Source: Pseudonocardia thermophila (GTDB lineage Bacteria; Actinomycetota; Actinomycetes; Mycobacteriales; Pseudonocardiaceae). From it: 64,000 nucleotides of DNA. The position numbers and the translations under genes are program-made. Shown one piece after another: positions 54,366 through 61,985 of the stretch. How positions within the stretch are numbered: position 1 is the stretch's first letter; every line of letters starts with the position of its first letter. Location: positions 1 to 64,000 of the forward strand of contig NZ_FRAP01000007.1 in NCBI RefSeq assembly GCF_900142365.1. Reading direction: 5' to 3'. The notes under the pieces are model-generated. The model was given only the letters and a program-made list of their open reading frames with translations. It was not told the origin of the DNA and made no database searches.

Positions 54366-54749
54366 ATGCAGCGACCCGGACCCTGGCGGTGGCTGGGGTA
54401 CGCCTTCGGTGCCGGCCTGCCGCCCGAGATGCACCGATGGGTGCTGCACGACGTCACCGCCCGCACCTGGCTGCTGCGGCACTTCGCGCGCGCCATGGTG
54501 CAGATCGGGCCGGTGGCCGTCCTGCTGATGGTCCTGCTGCCCGGCGACGCCGCGCTGCGGATCTCGGCGATCACGATGGGCGCGGTGATGGGGCTGCTCT
54601 ACACGACCGTGTTCGTGCACGCCTCCACCGAGCACCGCGCGATCAAGGCCGGGTACCCCGAGGGCTACGCGAGCCTCGTCCGGTCCCGGCGGCGTGCGCT
54701 GCGGAAGGCGCTGCGGAAGGCCAGAGCGGGATCCGCGCCCGTCCGCTGA
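54366..54749 (+). CDS. DUF5313-like small membrane protein
   Basis: The 127-residue protein has an N-terminal RPGPWRWLGYAFGAGLPPEMHRWVLHDVTARTWLLRH, typical of the DUF5313 family, then two hydrophobic helices (MVQIGPVAVLLMVLLPG and ISAITMGAVMGLLYTTVFVHA) and a basic tail rich in Arg and Lys. It is probably an inner-membrane protein with both ends cytoplasmic. Function is unknown. Confidence 0.75.
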   Translation: MQRPGPWRWLGYAFGAGLPPEMHRWVLHDVTARTWLLRHFARAMVQIGPVAVLLMVLLPGDAALRISAITMGAVMGLLYTTVFVHASTEHRAIKAGYPEGYASLVRSRRRALRKALRKARAGSAPVR

Positions 54750-54772
54750 TCGTCGGATCAGCGGGACCGGCG

Positions 54773-55726
54773 TCACCGGAACAAGGGCAGGACCTCCTCG
54801 GCCCAGCCGCGGAAGAACCCGTGCATGTCGGCACCGACCTGCTGCACGTAGATCTCGTCCGCGCCCGCGTCGACGCACGCCCGGACCTGGTCGGCGTGCC
54901 GCTTCGGGTCGGCGCCGCACACGATGGAGGCGGCGACGTCGGCCTCGGGGACGAGGTTCATCGCGGCCTCGAAGTCCTTCGGCCGCGGCATGGTCTGGGC
55001 GAGCTGGCCGGGCAGCGCGTCGTTGGCCCACAGCCGGTGCGCGCGGGTCACCGCGGCGGCCTCGTCGGCGTCCCAGCAGACCTTGAACCCGGTCTGGACC
55101 GGCTTGTCCCCGCCGCCGGCGCCGCGGAACGCCGCGATGACGTCGGCCTGCGGGCCCACCGTGCAGAGCCCGTCGCCGATCCGCGCGGCCAGCTGCGCGG
55201 CCTGCGGCCCGAACGCGGAGACGTAGATCGGCACCGGTTCGGTGGGCATCGTGTAGATGCGGGCCTCGGCGACCTCGTAGTAGGCGCCGCGGTGGCTGAC
55301 TTCGCCGCCGCGGTGCAGCAGCCGGATCACCTCGATCGCCTCCTCCAGCATCTCCAGCCGCTGCCCGACCGGCGGCCACGGATCGCCGAGCACGTGCTCG
55401 TTGAGCGCTTCGCCGCTGCCGACGCCGAGGACGAACCGGCCGTCCAGCTGCACCGCCGCGGTCGCCGCCGCCTGCGCGACCACCGCCGGGTGGATGCGGA
55501 TGGTCGGGCAGGTCACCGCCGTCGTGATCGGCAGGTCCACCGCCTCCGACAGCGCGCCGATCACCGACCAGACGAACGGGCTCTCGCCCTGCTCGTCGTT
55601 CCACGGGTGGAAGTGGTCGGAGATCCACAGGCGCTCGAAGCCCGCGTCCTGCGCAGCGCGGGCCTGCGCGACGAGCTCCTTCGGGCCGTACTGCTCGCAG
55701 GACAGGAAGTAACCGATGGTGGGCAT
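54773..55726 (-). CDS. F420-dependent LLM-class oxidoreductase, TIGR03557-like
   Basis: The 317-residue protein has the F420 G6PDH-like pattern: MPTIGYFLSCEQYGPKELVAQARAAQDAGFERLWISDHFHPWNDEQGESPFVWSVIGAL, VTCPTIRIHPAVVAQAAATAAVQLDGRFVLGVGSGEALNEHVLGDPWPPV near residue 95, and EVLPLFR at the C-terminus. The family TIGR03557 is found in F420-producing actinobacteria. The substrate is unknown. Start ATG 55726. Confidence 0.88.
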   Translation of the reverse strand: MPTIGYFLSCEQYGPKELVAQARAAQDAGFERLWISDHFHPWNDEQGESPFVWSVIGALSEAVDLPITTAVTCPTIRIHPAVVAQAAATAAVQLDGRFVLGVGSGEALNEHVLGDPWPPVGQRLEMLEEAIEVIRLLHRGGEVSHRGAYYEVAEARIYTMPTEPVPIYVSAFGPQAAQLAARIGDGLCTVGPQADVIAAFRGAGGGDKPVQTGFKVCWDADEAAAVTRAHRLWANDALPGQLAQTMPRPKDFEAAMNLVPEADVAASIVCGADPKRHADQVRACVDAGADEIYVQQVGADMHGFFRGWAEEVLPLFR

Positions 55727-55822
55727 GCCGGGCGCGTACCCCGTCGCGGTCCGGGTACTCGCCGGGGGACCCGGAAGGAGGGACCCCGTGGCACCACGAG
55801 GAACCACGCTGGACCGGACCGC

Positions 55823-56305
55823 ATGAACGGCGGGCCGCGGTTCGTGATCCAGCGCCACGCCGCCTCCACCGTCACCTTCGACGTCCGGCTGGAGATCGGC
55901 GGCGTGCTCGTCTCGTGGGCGGTGCCGAAGGGGCCGTCGACGGACCCGCAGCAGCGCCGCCTCGCCGAACGCACCGCCGACCATCCCCTCGAGTACGCCG
56001 ACTACGAGGGCCGGGTCGCCGACGGGGACCACGGGGCCGGCACCGTGATCGTCTGGGACACCGGAACGTACGAGAACCTGACCGAGGAACCCGTCGCCGA
56101 GGCGCTCGCCGACGGCCACGTCAAGGTGTGGCTGCACGGGGAGAAGCTGGAGGGCGGCTACCTTCTGCAACGCACCCGGCTCGGCCGTGACGAGCCGGCG
56201 TGGCTGATGGTGAAGCTCGACGACGAGGGAGCCGATCGGCGGCGCGACCCGGCCGTCACCGAGCCGGGATCGGTGCTGTCCGACCGGCGGAACGAGGACC
56301 TGTGA
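55823..56305 (+). CDS. LigD 3'-phosphoesterase-like domain protein, metal His replaced
   Basis: The 160-residue protein matches the LigD phosphoesterase domain: FVIQRHAASTVTFDVRLEIGGVLVSWAVPKGPSTDPQQRRLAERTADHPLEYADYEG near residue 7, then GTVIVWDTGTYENLT and HGEKLEGGYLLQRTRLG. In active LigD PE the second His of the H-x5-H-x-D-x-R set (usual text LHYDFRLE) binds the metal. Here the residue is Thr (VTFDVRLE). The other His, Asp, Arg and the DHPLEY His remain. It overlaps the ligase gene by four bases (GTGA). Likely an accessory or inactive end-processing protein. Confidence 0.82.
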   Translation: MNGGPRFVIQRHAASTVTFDVRLEIGGVLVSWAVPKGPSTDPQQRRLAERTADHPLEYADYEGRVADGDHGAGTVIVWDTGTYENLTEEPVAEALADGHVKVWLHGEKLEGGYLLQRTRLGRDEPAWLMVKLDDEGADRRRDPAVTEPGSVLSDRRNEDL

Positions 56306-57282
56306 GCGATCTGCTGGAGGGGTTGCCGCAGGCGGAGGTCGGCTTCGTCGCGCCGATGCTGGCCACGCTCACCGACAAGCGGTTCAGCGATCCCGCCTGG
56401 ATCTTCGAGCGCAAGCTCGACGGCGTCCGCGTCGTGGCCGCGCGCACCGCCGAGGGCGCGCACCTGTGGTCGCGCTCGCGACAGCCGCTGGACCGCACTT
56501 ACCCCGAGCTGGTGGACGCGGTCGAGGCGCAGGTGTCACCCGGCAGCGTCGTCGACGGCGAGGTGGTCGCGTTCGCGGGGCGGCAGACCAGCTTCGCGCG
56601 GCTGCAGCGGCGCAGCGGTCTGCACGATCCCGACGCCGCGCGGGCCAGCGGGATCCGCGTCTTCTACTACGTGTTCGACGCGCCCGTCGTCGGCGGCCGG
56701 GACACCACCGCGGTGCCGCTGCGGGTCCGCAAGCGGCTGCTGCGCAGGGCGGTGACCGGCCGAGGCCTGGTGCGGGTGACCCCGCACCGCGTCGGCGACG
56801 GTGAGGAGTACCTGCGGCAGGCGTGCGCCCGCGGCTGGGAGGGCCTGATCGCGAAGCGGGCCGACGCGCCGTACCGGGTGGGGCGTCGCTCGCCGGACTG
56901 GCTGAAGCTCAAGTGCGTCCACGAGCAGGAGCTGGTGATCGGCGGCTGGACCGATCCGGAGGGCAGCCGGACCGGCTTCGGCGCGCTCCTCGTCGGCTAC
57001 TTCGACGAACGCGGTCTGCGCTACGCGGGCAGGGTCGGCACCGGGTTCGACCGGCGCGTCCTCGCCGATCTCGGCGCCCGGCTGCAGGCGCTCGCCGCCG
57101 ACGCGTCGCCGTTCGTGGACCGGGTGCCCGGGCGGGGCGTGCACTGGGTGCGGCCGGAGCTGGTGGCCGAGATCGGTTTCACCGAGTGGACCCGCGACGG
57201 CAGGCTGCGCCATCCCCGCTACCTGGGGCTGCGTGCGGACAAGGCACCGCAGGACGTGGTGCGGGAGGAGCCCGGAGCCTGA
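56302..57282 (+). CDS. ATP-dependent DNA ligase (LigC/LigD-ligase type)
   Basis: The 326-residue protein has the adenylation motif with the Lys nucleophile in WIFERKLDGVRVVAARTAEG near residue 38, motif III RVFYYVFDAPV, motif IV GWEGLIAKRADAPY, motif V DWLKLKCVHEQELVIGGWTDPEG, and a C-terminal OB fold (VGTGFDRRVLADLGARL). This is a non-homologous-end-joining-type ligase without polymerase domain; no Ku gene is visible. It is coupled to the PE-like gene. The 3' 747 bases are overlapped antisense by the TPP-enzyme frame. Confidence 0.9.
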   Translation: MSDLLEGLPQAEVGFVAPMLATLTDKRFSDPAWIFERKLDGVRVVAARTAEGAHLWSRSRQPLDRTYPELVDAVEAQVSPGSVVDGEVVAFAGRQTSFARLQRRSGLHDPDAARASGIRVFYYVFDAPVVGGRDTTAVPLRVRKRLLRRAVTGRGLVRVTPHRVGDGEEYLRQACARGWEGLIAKRADAPYRVGRRSPDWLKLKCVHEQELVIGGWTDPEGSRTGFGALLVGYFDERGLRYAGRVGTGFDRRVLADLGARLQALAADASPFVDRVPGRGVHWVRPELVAEIGFTEWTRDGRLRHPRYLGLRADKAPQDVVREEPGA

Positions 57283-59082
57283 CACCGGCCAGCGCTTCCG
57301 CCCCGGCAGCAGCTCCTGCAGCTTCTCCTTGGCGCCCTGCACGACCAGGTGCGCGGCCGACGGATCCCCGCCCAGCACCGCCTTCACCATCGCCAGCCCC
57401 TGGTCGAGGGTGGCGTGCGGCGGGATCGGCGGCACCTCGGGATCGCAGTGCACGTCCAGCACCACCGGGCCGTCCGCGGCGAGGGCGCGGTCCCACGCCG
57501 GCCCGAGTTCGTCCGGCGTCCGCACGGTGATCCCGACCAGCCCGGCGTCGACGGCCACAGCGGCGTAGGAGATGTCGGGGAGGGTCTGGGACTCCTCGAA
57601 CTTCGGTGCCCCGCCCATCGCCCGCAGCTCCCACGTGACCTGGTTGAGGTCGTTGTTGTGCAGGACGCACACCACGAGCCGGGGATCGCTCCACCGGTGC
57701 CGGTAGCGGGCGATCGTGAGCAGCTCGGCCATGCCGTTCATCTGCATGGCGCCGTCGCCCATGAGCGCGATCGCGGGCCGGTCGGGATGGGCGAACTTGG
57801 CCCCGATCGCGTACGGCACCCCGGCCCCCATCGTGGCGAGCGTGCCGGAGAGCGACCCGCGTACCCCGGCGGGCATCCGCAGGCACTTCGCGTACCAGTT
57901 GGCGACGGAGCCGGAGTCGGCGGTGACGATCGCGTTCGCGGGGAGGCGCTGCGACAGCTCCCAGACGATCCGCATCGGGTTGACCGGGTCGGCGTCGACG
58001 CGGCACTGCCGCTCCACGGTGACCCACCAGGCCGCCACGTTCTCCTCGATCTCCTCCCGCCATGCTCGGTCGGTGCGCCCGCGCAGCAGCGGGAGCAGCG
58101 CCTGCAGTGCGGCCCGGGCGTCGGCGACGACCGTCAGCTCGGTGGGGTACCGCATGCCGACGAGCGATCCGTCGACGTCGATCTGCACCGCACGGGCCTG
58201 GCCGAACTCGGGAAGGAACTGGCTGTACGGGAAGTTCGAACCGACGATGAGCAGCGTGTCGCAGTCGCGCATCATCTCGTAGCTCGGCCGGGTGCCCAGC
58301 AGCCCGATCGAGCCGGTGACGAACGGCAGGTCGTCGGGGAGCACGTCCTTGCCGAGCAGCGCCTTCGCCACCCCGGCGCCGAGGACGTCGGCGATCTGCT
58401 CGACCTCGGCAGCCGCACCCCGCGCGCCCTGCCCGACGAGGATCGCGACGCGCCGCCCGGCGTTGAGGATCTCCGCGGCCGCGGCCACGGCGTCCGGATC
58501 GGGCTCCAGCACCGGCGTGGCCGTCCCCGGCGGGCTCGACGGCACCTGCTTGAACGCGTGCGCCGGCGCCGTGTACGCCTCGTCCTGCACGTCGCTCGGG
58601 ATGATCACCACGGTGGGGCAACGGCGGGTGATCGCCGTGCGGAACGCCCGGTCGAGCGCGTTGGGCAGCTGCTCGGGCACGTTGACCTCGACGAGGTACT
58701 CGCTCGCGACGTCCTTGAACAGCGCCTGCAGGTCCACCTCCTGCTGGTAGGCGCCGCCCATCGCACTGCGCTCGGTCTGCCCGACGATCGCCACCACCGG
58801 GACGTGGTCGAGCTTGGCGTCGTAGAGCCCGTTGAGCAGGTGGATCGCACCCGGCCCGGACGTGGCCAGGCAGACCCCGGGCCGGCCGGCGAACTTCGCG
58901 TAGCCGACGGCCTGCAGCGCCGACATCTCCTCGTGCCGGGACTGCACGAACCGCGGACGGTCGTCCGCCGCGCCGAACGCCACGACGAGCCCGTTGATCC
59001 CGTCCCCGGGGTAGCCGAACACCTGCTCGACACCCCACTCCCGCAGCCGGGCCAGCACGTGGTCGGCAACCGTCTCGGACAT
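56536..59082 (-). CDS. TPP-dependent pyruvate oxidase/acetolactate synthase-like enzyme, with run-on tail
   Basis: Residues 1 to about 595 form a complete TPP enzyme: N-terminal GVEQVFGYPGDGINGLVVAF and RHEEMSALQAVGYAKFAGRPGVCLATSGPGAIHLLNGLYDAKLDHVPVVAIVGQ, central FAD/ROSSMANN-like region, and the TPP-binding FAHPDRPAIALMGDGAMQMNGMAELL with the GDG-x-N type motif. It resembles pyruvate oxidase (PoxB) or a related decarboxylase. The conserved part ends near 57286, yet no stop follows; the frame runs about 250 codons antisense through the ligase gene to TGA 56536. Start ATG 59082 has AGGAGGAG upstream. The tail may be translated or the stop may be lost. Confidence 0.82.
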   Translation of the reverse strand: MSETVADHVLARLREWGVEQVFGYPGDGINGLVVAFGAADDRPRFVQSRHEEMSALQAVGYAKFAGRPGVCLATSGPGAIHLLNGLYDAKLDHVPVVAIVGQTERSAMGGAYQQEVDLQALFKDVASEYLVEVNVPEQLPNALDRAFRTAITRRCPTVVIIPSDVQDEAYTAPAHAFKQVPSSPPGTATPVLEPDPDAVAAAAEILNAGRRVAILVGQGARGAAAEVEQIADVLGAGVAKALLGKDVLPDDLPFVTGSIGLLGTRPSYEMMRDCDTLLIVGSNFPYSQFLPEFGQARAVQIDVDGSLVGMRYPTELTVVADARAALQALLPLLRGRTDRAWREEIEENVAAWWVTVERQCRVDADPVNPMRIVWELSQRLPANAIVTADSGSVANWYAKCLRMPAGVRGSLSGTLATMGAGVPYAIGAKFAHPDRPAIALMGDGAMQMNGMAELLTIARYRHRWSDPRLVVCVLHNNDLNQVTWELRAMGGAPKFEESQTLPDISYAAVAVDAGLVGITVRTPDELGPAWDRALAADGPVVLDVHCDPEVPPIPPHATLDQGLAMVKAVLGGDPSAAHLVVQGAKEKLQELLPGRKRWPVSGSGLLPHHVLRCLVRTQPQVAGMAQPAVAGPLGETDLGHQLRPHPVHAPPGHPVHERRRVGGERLQPGAEIGEDAPVEPGADPARVAQTAFVEVADEERAEAGPAALRIGPAADHQLLLVDALELQPVRRATPHPVRRVGPLRDQALPAAGARLPQVLLTVADAVRGHPHQASAGHRPAQQPLADPQRHRGGVPAADDGRVEHVVEDADPAGPRGVGIVQTAAPLQPREAGLPPRERDHLAVDDAAG

Positions 59083-59145
59083 CGCTCCTCCTGCCGTCGG
59101 GTGCACCCGGCGGGTTCCCGGGGCAGGAGGAGCGAAACGCCGAGC

Positions 59146-59610
59146 TCACTCGACGATCGACGCCGTTGCGAGGTGCGGCAGGTTGCTGGAGTCGTACGTC
59201 GTGCCCGCCACGGTGCTCGCGCGGGCGGCGGAGCGACTCCGCGGCGCCGCCGCGCGGGACGCGCAGCGAACCGTACGACCGGTGGAGCAGGTCGGGGAGC
59301 AGGACGCGACCGGCGCAGCGCCAGTGTTCGTGAGCGACAGGACGTAGCGGCGGCCGTCCCCGCGGGCGCGGACGCGCGAGATCCAGCACTGCCGTTCGAG
59401 CCGCGCGATGACGTCCGCCGCCGTCGACGTGTCCAACGAGGCGATCTGGCCGAGGCGCTGCTGGTCGGCGTGGGAACTCGGCGATCGCGGCGATCACCGC
59501 GTACTGCGCGATCGTGATGCCGCCGGACACGGCGGGGTGCCAGAGCGCGTGGTGCACCTGCGCGCTGCGCCGGACCGGGTGACCTGCGGCGTGCGTCAGC
59601 GGGCTGGCGG
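59146..59610 (-). pseudogene. Decayed MarR-family regulator
   Basis: One frame gives VRRSAQVHHALWHPAVSGGI, TIAQYAVIAAIAEFP, a typical MarR N-terminal half. The next part, LDTSTAADVIARLERQCWISRVRARGDGRRYVLSLTNTG, which carries the recognition helix and wing, is in another frame after a small indel. The last helix, LLPDLLHRSYGSLRVP, needs a third frame. At least two frameshifts break the gene. It lies upstream of the TPP enzyme and could once have regulated it. Confidence 0.75.
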
Positions 59611-59619
59611 CGGCCGAAG

Positions 59620-59842
59620 GTGTGCGTCGGCGCGCGTGTCCTGCAAGTCGGGTTCCGGCAGGACCTGGTGCGGAGCCCGATGGCGGTACCTGTGGGAGGT
59701 GCGGCTCAACCGGGTCCGCGACGCGATCCTGGCCAGCGGCGGCGACGCGCAGGTCAGCGAGATCGCGACCACGTGGGGGTTCGTCCACCTCGGCCGGTTC
59801 TCCCAGCTGTACCGCAGGTGCTTCGGGCAGCTCCCCTCGTAG
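59620..59842 (+). pseudogene. Remnant of an AraC-family regulator C-terminus
   Basis: The first HTH part (VLQVGFRQDLVRSPMA) is in one frame, and the rest, RYLWEVRLNRVRDAILASGG, then VSEIATTWGFVHLGRFSQLYRRCFGQLPS, is in another. These are the two AraC HTH subdomains. No effector domain exists upstream. It is a fragment, likely left after deletion, next to a decayed MarR gene. Confidence 0.75.
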
Positions 59843-59868
59843 GGCCGTGCGGCGCGGCTGAGCGCAGA

Positions 59869-60579
59869 TCAGCGGGTGGCCACGACCGACCCCTCGTGCG
59901 CTGCGCGGACCCGCAGGACGTGCCACGCAGCGGCCGCGACCAGCGCCGTGAGGATCGCCGGGACCGCGACCCCGGCCCAGACCTGGAGGCCGATCAGCAG
60001 CGCTCCGACCAAGGCTCCAGTCGCGATGAGGCCGACCGCGCCCGCCCGGCGCAGCCACGGCTGGTCGACCCGCCCGGCGAGTCGGGAGTCGGCGGCCAGA
60101 CCGGCGAGCGTCGAGGTCACCACCACCGTGGTGAGGTCGCGGATGCCGATCTTGCGCGCCACCGCGGCCTGCAGCCCCATGGCGGCAGCGAGCACCGCGG
60201 TGATCGAGAACGCCTCGACCGTGCCCACGGTGACCGGCACGACGGCGAGCATCACCGCGGCCGCGGCGAACGCCAGCGCGACGGGGACGAGCAGAGCGGT
60301 GCAGCGCGGCGTCCACCCGGTGGGCGCGCCGCGCAGGGCACGACCGCCGATCGCGGCGCCGACCACGAACGCCAGCAGCGCGATCAGCGGGCCGACGACC
60401 GGCAGGTCGTCGGCGCCCGCAGCACCCATCCCGAGGATCACGACGTTGCCCGTCATGTTGCCGGTGAAGACCTTGTCCAGGGCGAGGTAGCCGACTGCGT
60501 CGGCCACACCGGTGGAGAAGGTCAGCACCTGCAGGGCGGTGATCTCGAAGCGGTTGCCCGCGGCCCAGTGGGGGAGCAT
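59869..60579 (-). CDS. DUF1275 (YoaK) family membrane protein
   Basis: The 236-residue protein has about six to seven helices and the DUF1275 N-terminal motif VLTFSTGVADAVGYLALDKVFTGNMTGNVVILGMG near residue 16, where the TGNMTGN loop is diagnostic. It may be a transporter or channel, but no function is established. I chose ATG 60579 (MLPHWAAGN); the longer frame upstream has no start signal. Promoter is not clear. Confidence 0.88.
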   Translation of the reverse strand: MLPHWAAGNRFEITALQVLTFSTGVADAVGYLALDKVFTGNMTGNVVILGMGAAGADDLPVVGPLIALLAFVVGAAIGGRALRGAPTGWTPRCTALLVPVALAFAAAAVMLAVVPVTVGTVEAFSITAVLAAAMGLQAAVARKIGIRDLTTVVVTSTLAGLAADSRLAGRVDQPWLRRAGAVGLIATGALVGALLIGLQVWAGVAVPAILTALVAAAAWHVLRVRAAHEGSVVATR

Positions 60580-60777
60580 GCATCGCAGTATCGCAGGGTC
60601 GGATGCAATATGGGGGAGGATTGGGTGTGAGGCGGGTCGCTTGAGGTCCTGGTTCGGATCTTGTGGTGCGCCCAGGGTGCTGTCCTGGACCCGCTTCTGC
60701 GCCGCGGGGCTCGACCCGGGGCGCTGCCCCTGGACCCCGGGCCTTCCTCCGGTGGAGCTCTCACTTCGCTCAGCTGA
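60580..60777. other. Intergenic sequence without an intact gene
   Basis: This stretch contains GC-rich words such as GCTGCCCCTGGACCCCGGG, no RNA gene and no long credible frame. It leads into the decayed HNH gene and looks like debris from an earlier insertion or deletion. I see nothing else in it. Confidence 0.4.
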
Positions 60778-61968
60778 TCGCGCGCTCATCGCGCACCTGC
60801 AGCATGTGCGTCGCGTCGCGGTTCGAGTGCTGGAATTCGTCGCGGTTCCGGGTTCGGTGTGCCCGGACGTCGTCGGTGGTGGTCTCTGCAGTTCGGGTAT
60901 GAGCGCAAGCCAGGCCACCGCCTGCTCCCGCGACTACCAGGTCGCGGTGGAACGGGCCACCACCTGGCTCGTCCGCGCCGGGACCGCACTGAACACCGGC
61001 GCCCGCGCCCACGTCGACACGCTGATCCGAGGCATCACCGACCCGTCGACATCGCGAAGGTCGTCACGGTCACCGTCGGCACGCCGGCGAGATCGCGCCT
61101 GCGATGGCCGACAAACAGATCACCGGAACTGCATGCCGAGCTCGACCACGTCCGTGCGCTGTTCGGCGCCGGGACGATCGACCTCGCACGGGTACGGGTG
61201 ATCACCGACACCACCCCAGCACCTCCGACTCTGAGCGCGCCCAGCTCGACGCACGGCTCGCCCAGGCGCCGCTCGAGGCCCCGTCGGTGGGGCGGATCCA
61301 CACCCTGGTCACGACCATCGCCGCCGACGTCGCGCCCGAGACGTTCCAGGACCGGGTCAAGGCGGCGCACGCAGGCCGCTGGGTGTCGATCACGCCCTCG
61401 CCCGAGGACGGCACAGCCCCCCCTCATCGCGCACCTGCCGACTCCGCAGGCCCTCGCCTGCTACGCCTTGGACCAAGCGGTGAAGGTCTGTGGTGCTCGC
61501 CCGAGCCGCTGACCCGCACGCGGGGGCAGATCATGGCCGACACCCTGGTTGAGCGGGTCACCGGGCTGACGTGTGCCGCGGACATTGCTGCTCGACCCCG
61601 ACTCGCCGATCCCCGTCGAGATCCCCGGCTTCGGACCCGTCCCCGTCGCGCTGCTCGCGGATGGTGAGGGGCAGAAGACCATCCGGCGTCCGTTCACCCG
61701 AGACGGTGTGGTCATCGGTGGGAATCCCCGAGCCGCGGGTCCCACGGCACCCGCGCCGCGATCATCAGCCCGTGACGACGGCCGCTGCACCGCCCCCTAC
61801 TGCGACACCCCGATCCACCACATCGATCACCGAGTCCGCCACAGCGACGACGGACCAACCGAACTCGGCAACGGCGACGGCTACTGCGCGCTGCACGACT
61901 ACGCCGAGGAGATCGGGGTCAGCCGGCGACCTCGGCGAGAACGAGAACCGAGACCCCGGTCGCCGTGA
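60778..61968 (+). pseudogene. Decayed DUF222/HNH (13E12-type) endonuclease
   Basis: Pieces of a DUF222-HNH protein appear in order across several frames: VRRVAVRVLEFVAVPGS near the start; CSRDYQVAVERATTWLVRAG; ELHAELDHVRALFGAGTIDLARVRVITD; APLEAPSVGRIHTLVTTIAADVAPETFQDRV; TRGQIMADTLVERVTGLT; and LLLDPDSPIPVEIPGFGPVP followed by the HNH end, DDGRCTAPYCDTPIHHIDHRVRHSDDGPTELGNGDGYCALHDYAEE. At least four frame changes are needed. DUF222-HNH proteins are multi-copy in actinobacteria and often associated with repeat elements. Confidence 0.85.
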
Positions 61969-61985
61969 ACGACTCGGGCTGCCCT

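Noticed and set aside
51422..55822. Very long + strand frame leading into the LigD phosphoesterase gene
   Set aside because: It passes antisense or out of frame through at least five real genes and is low-complexity; only the part from 55823 resembles a protein family.
61500..61968. Intact HNH endonuclease at the end of the decayed DUF222 gene
   Set aside because: The HNH part is open, but the frame begins in the middle of a domain and upstream pieces are in other frames; no separate start or ribosome binding site fits.
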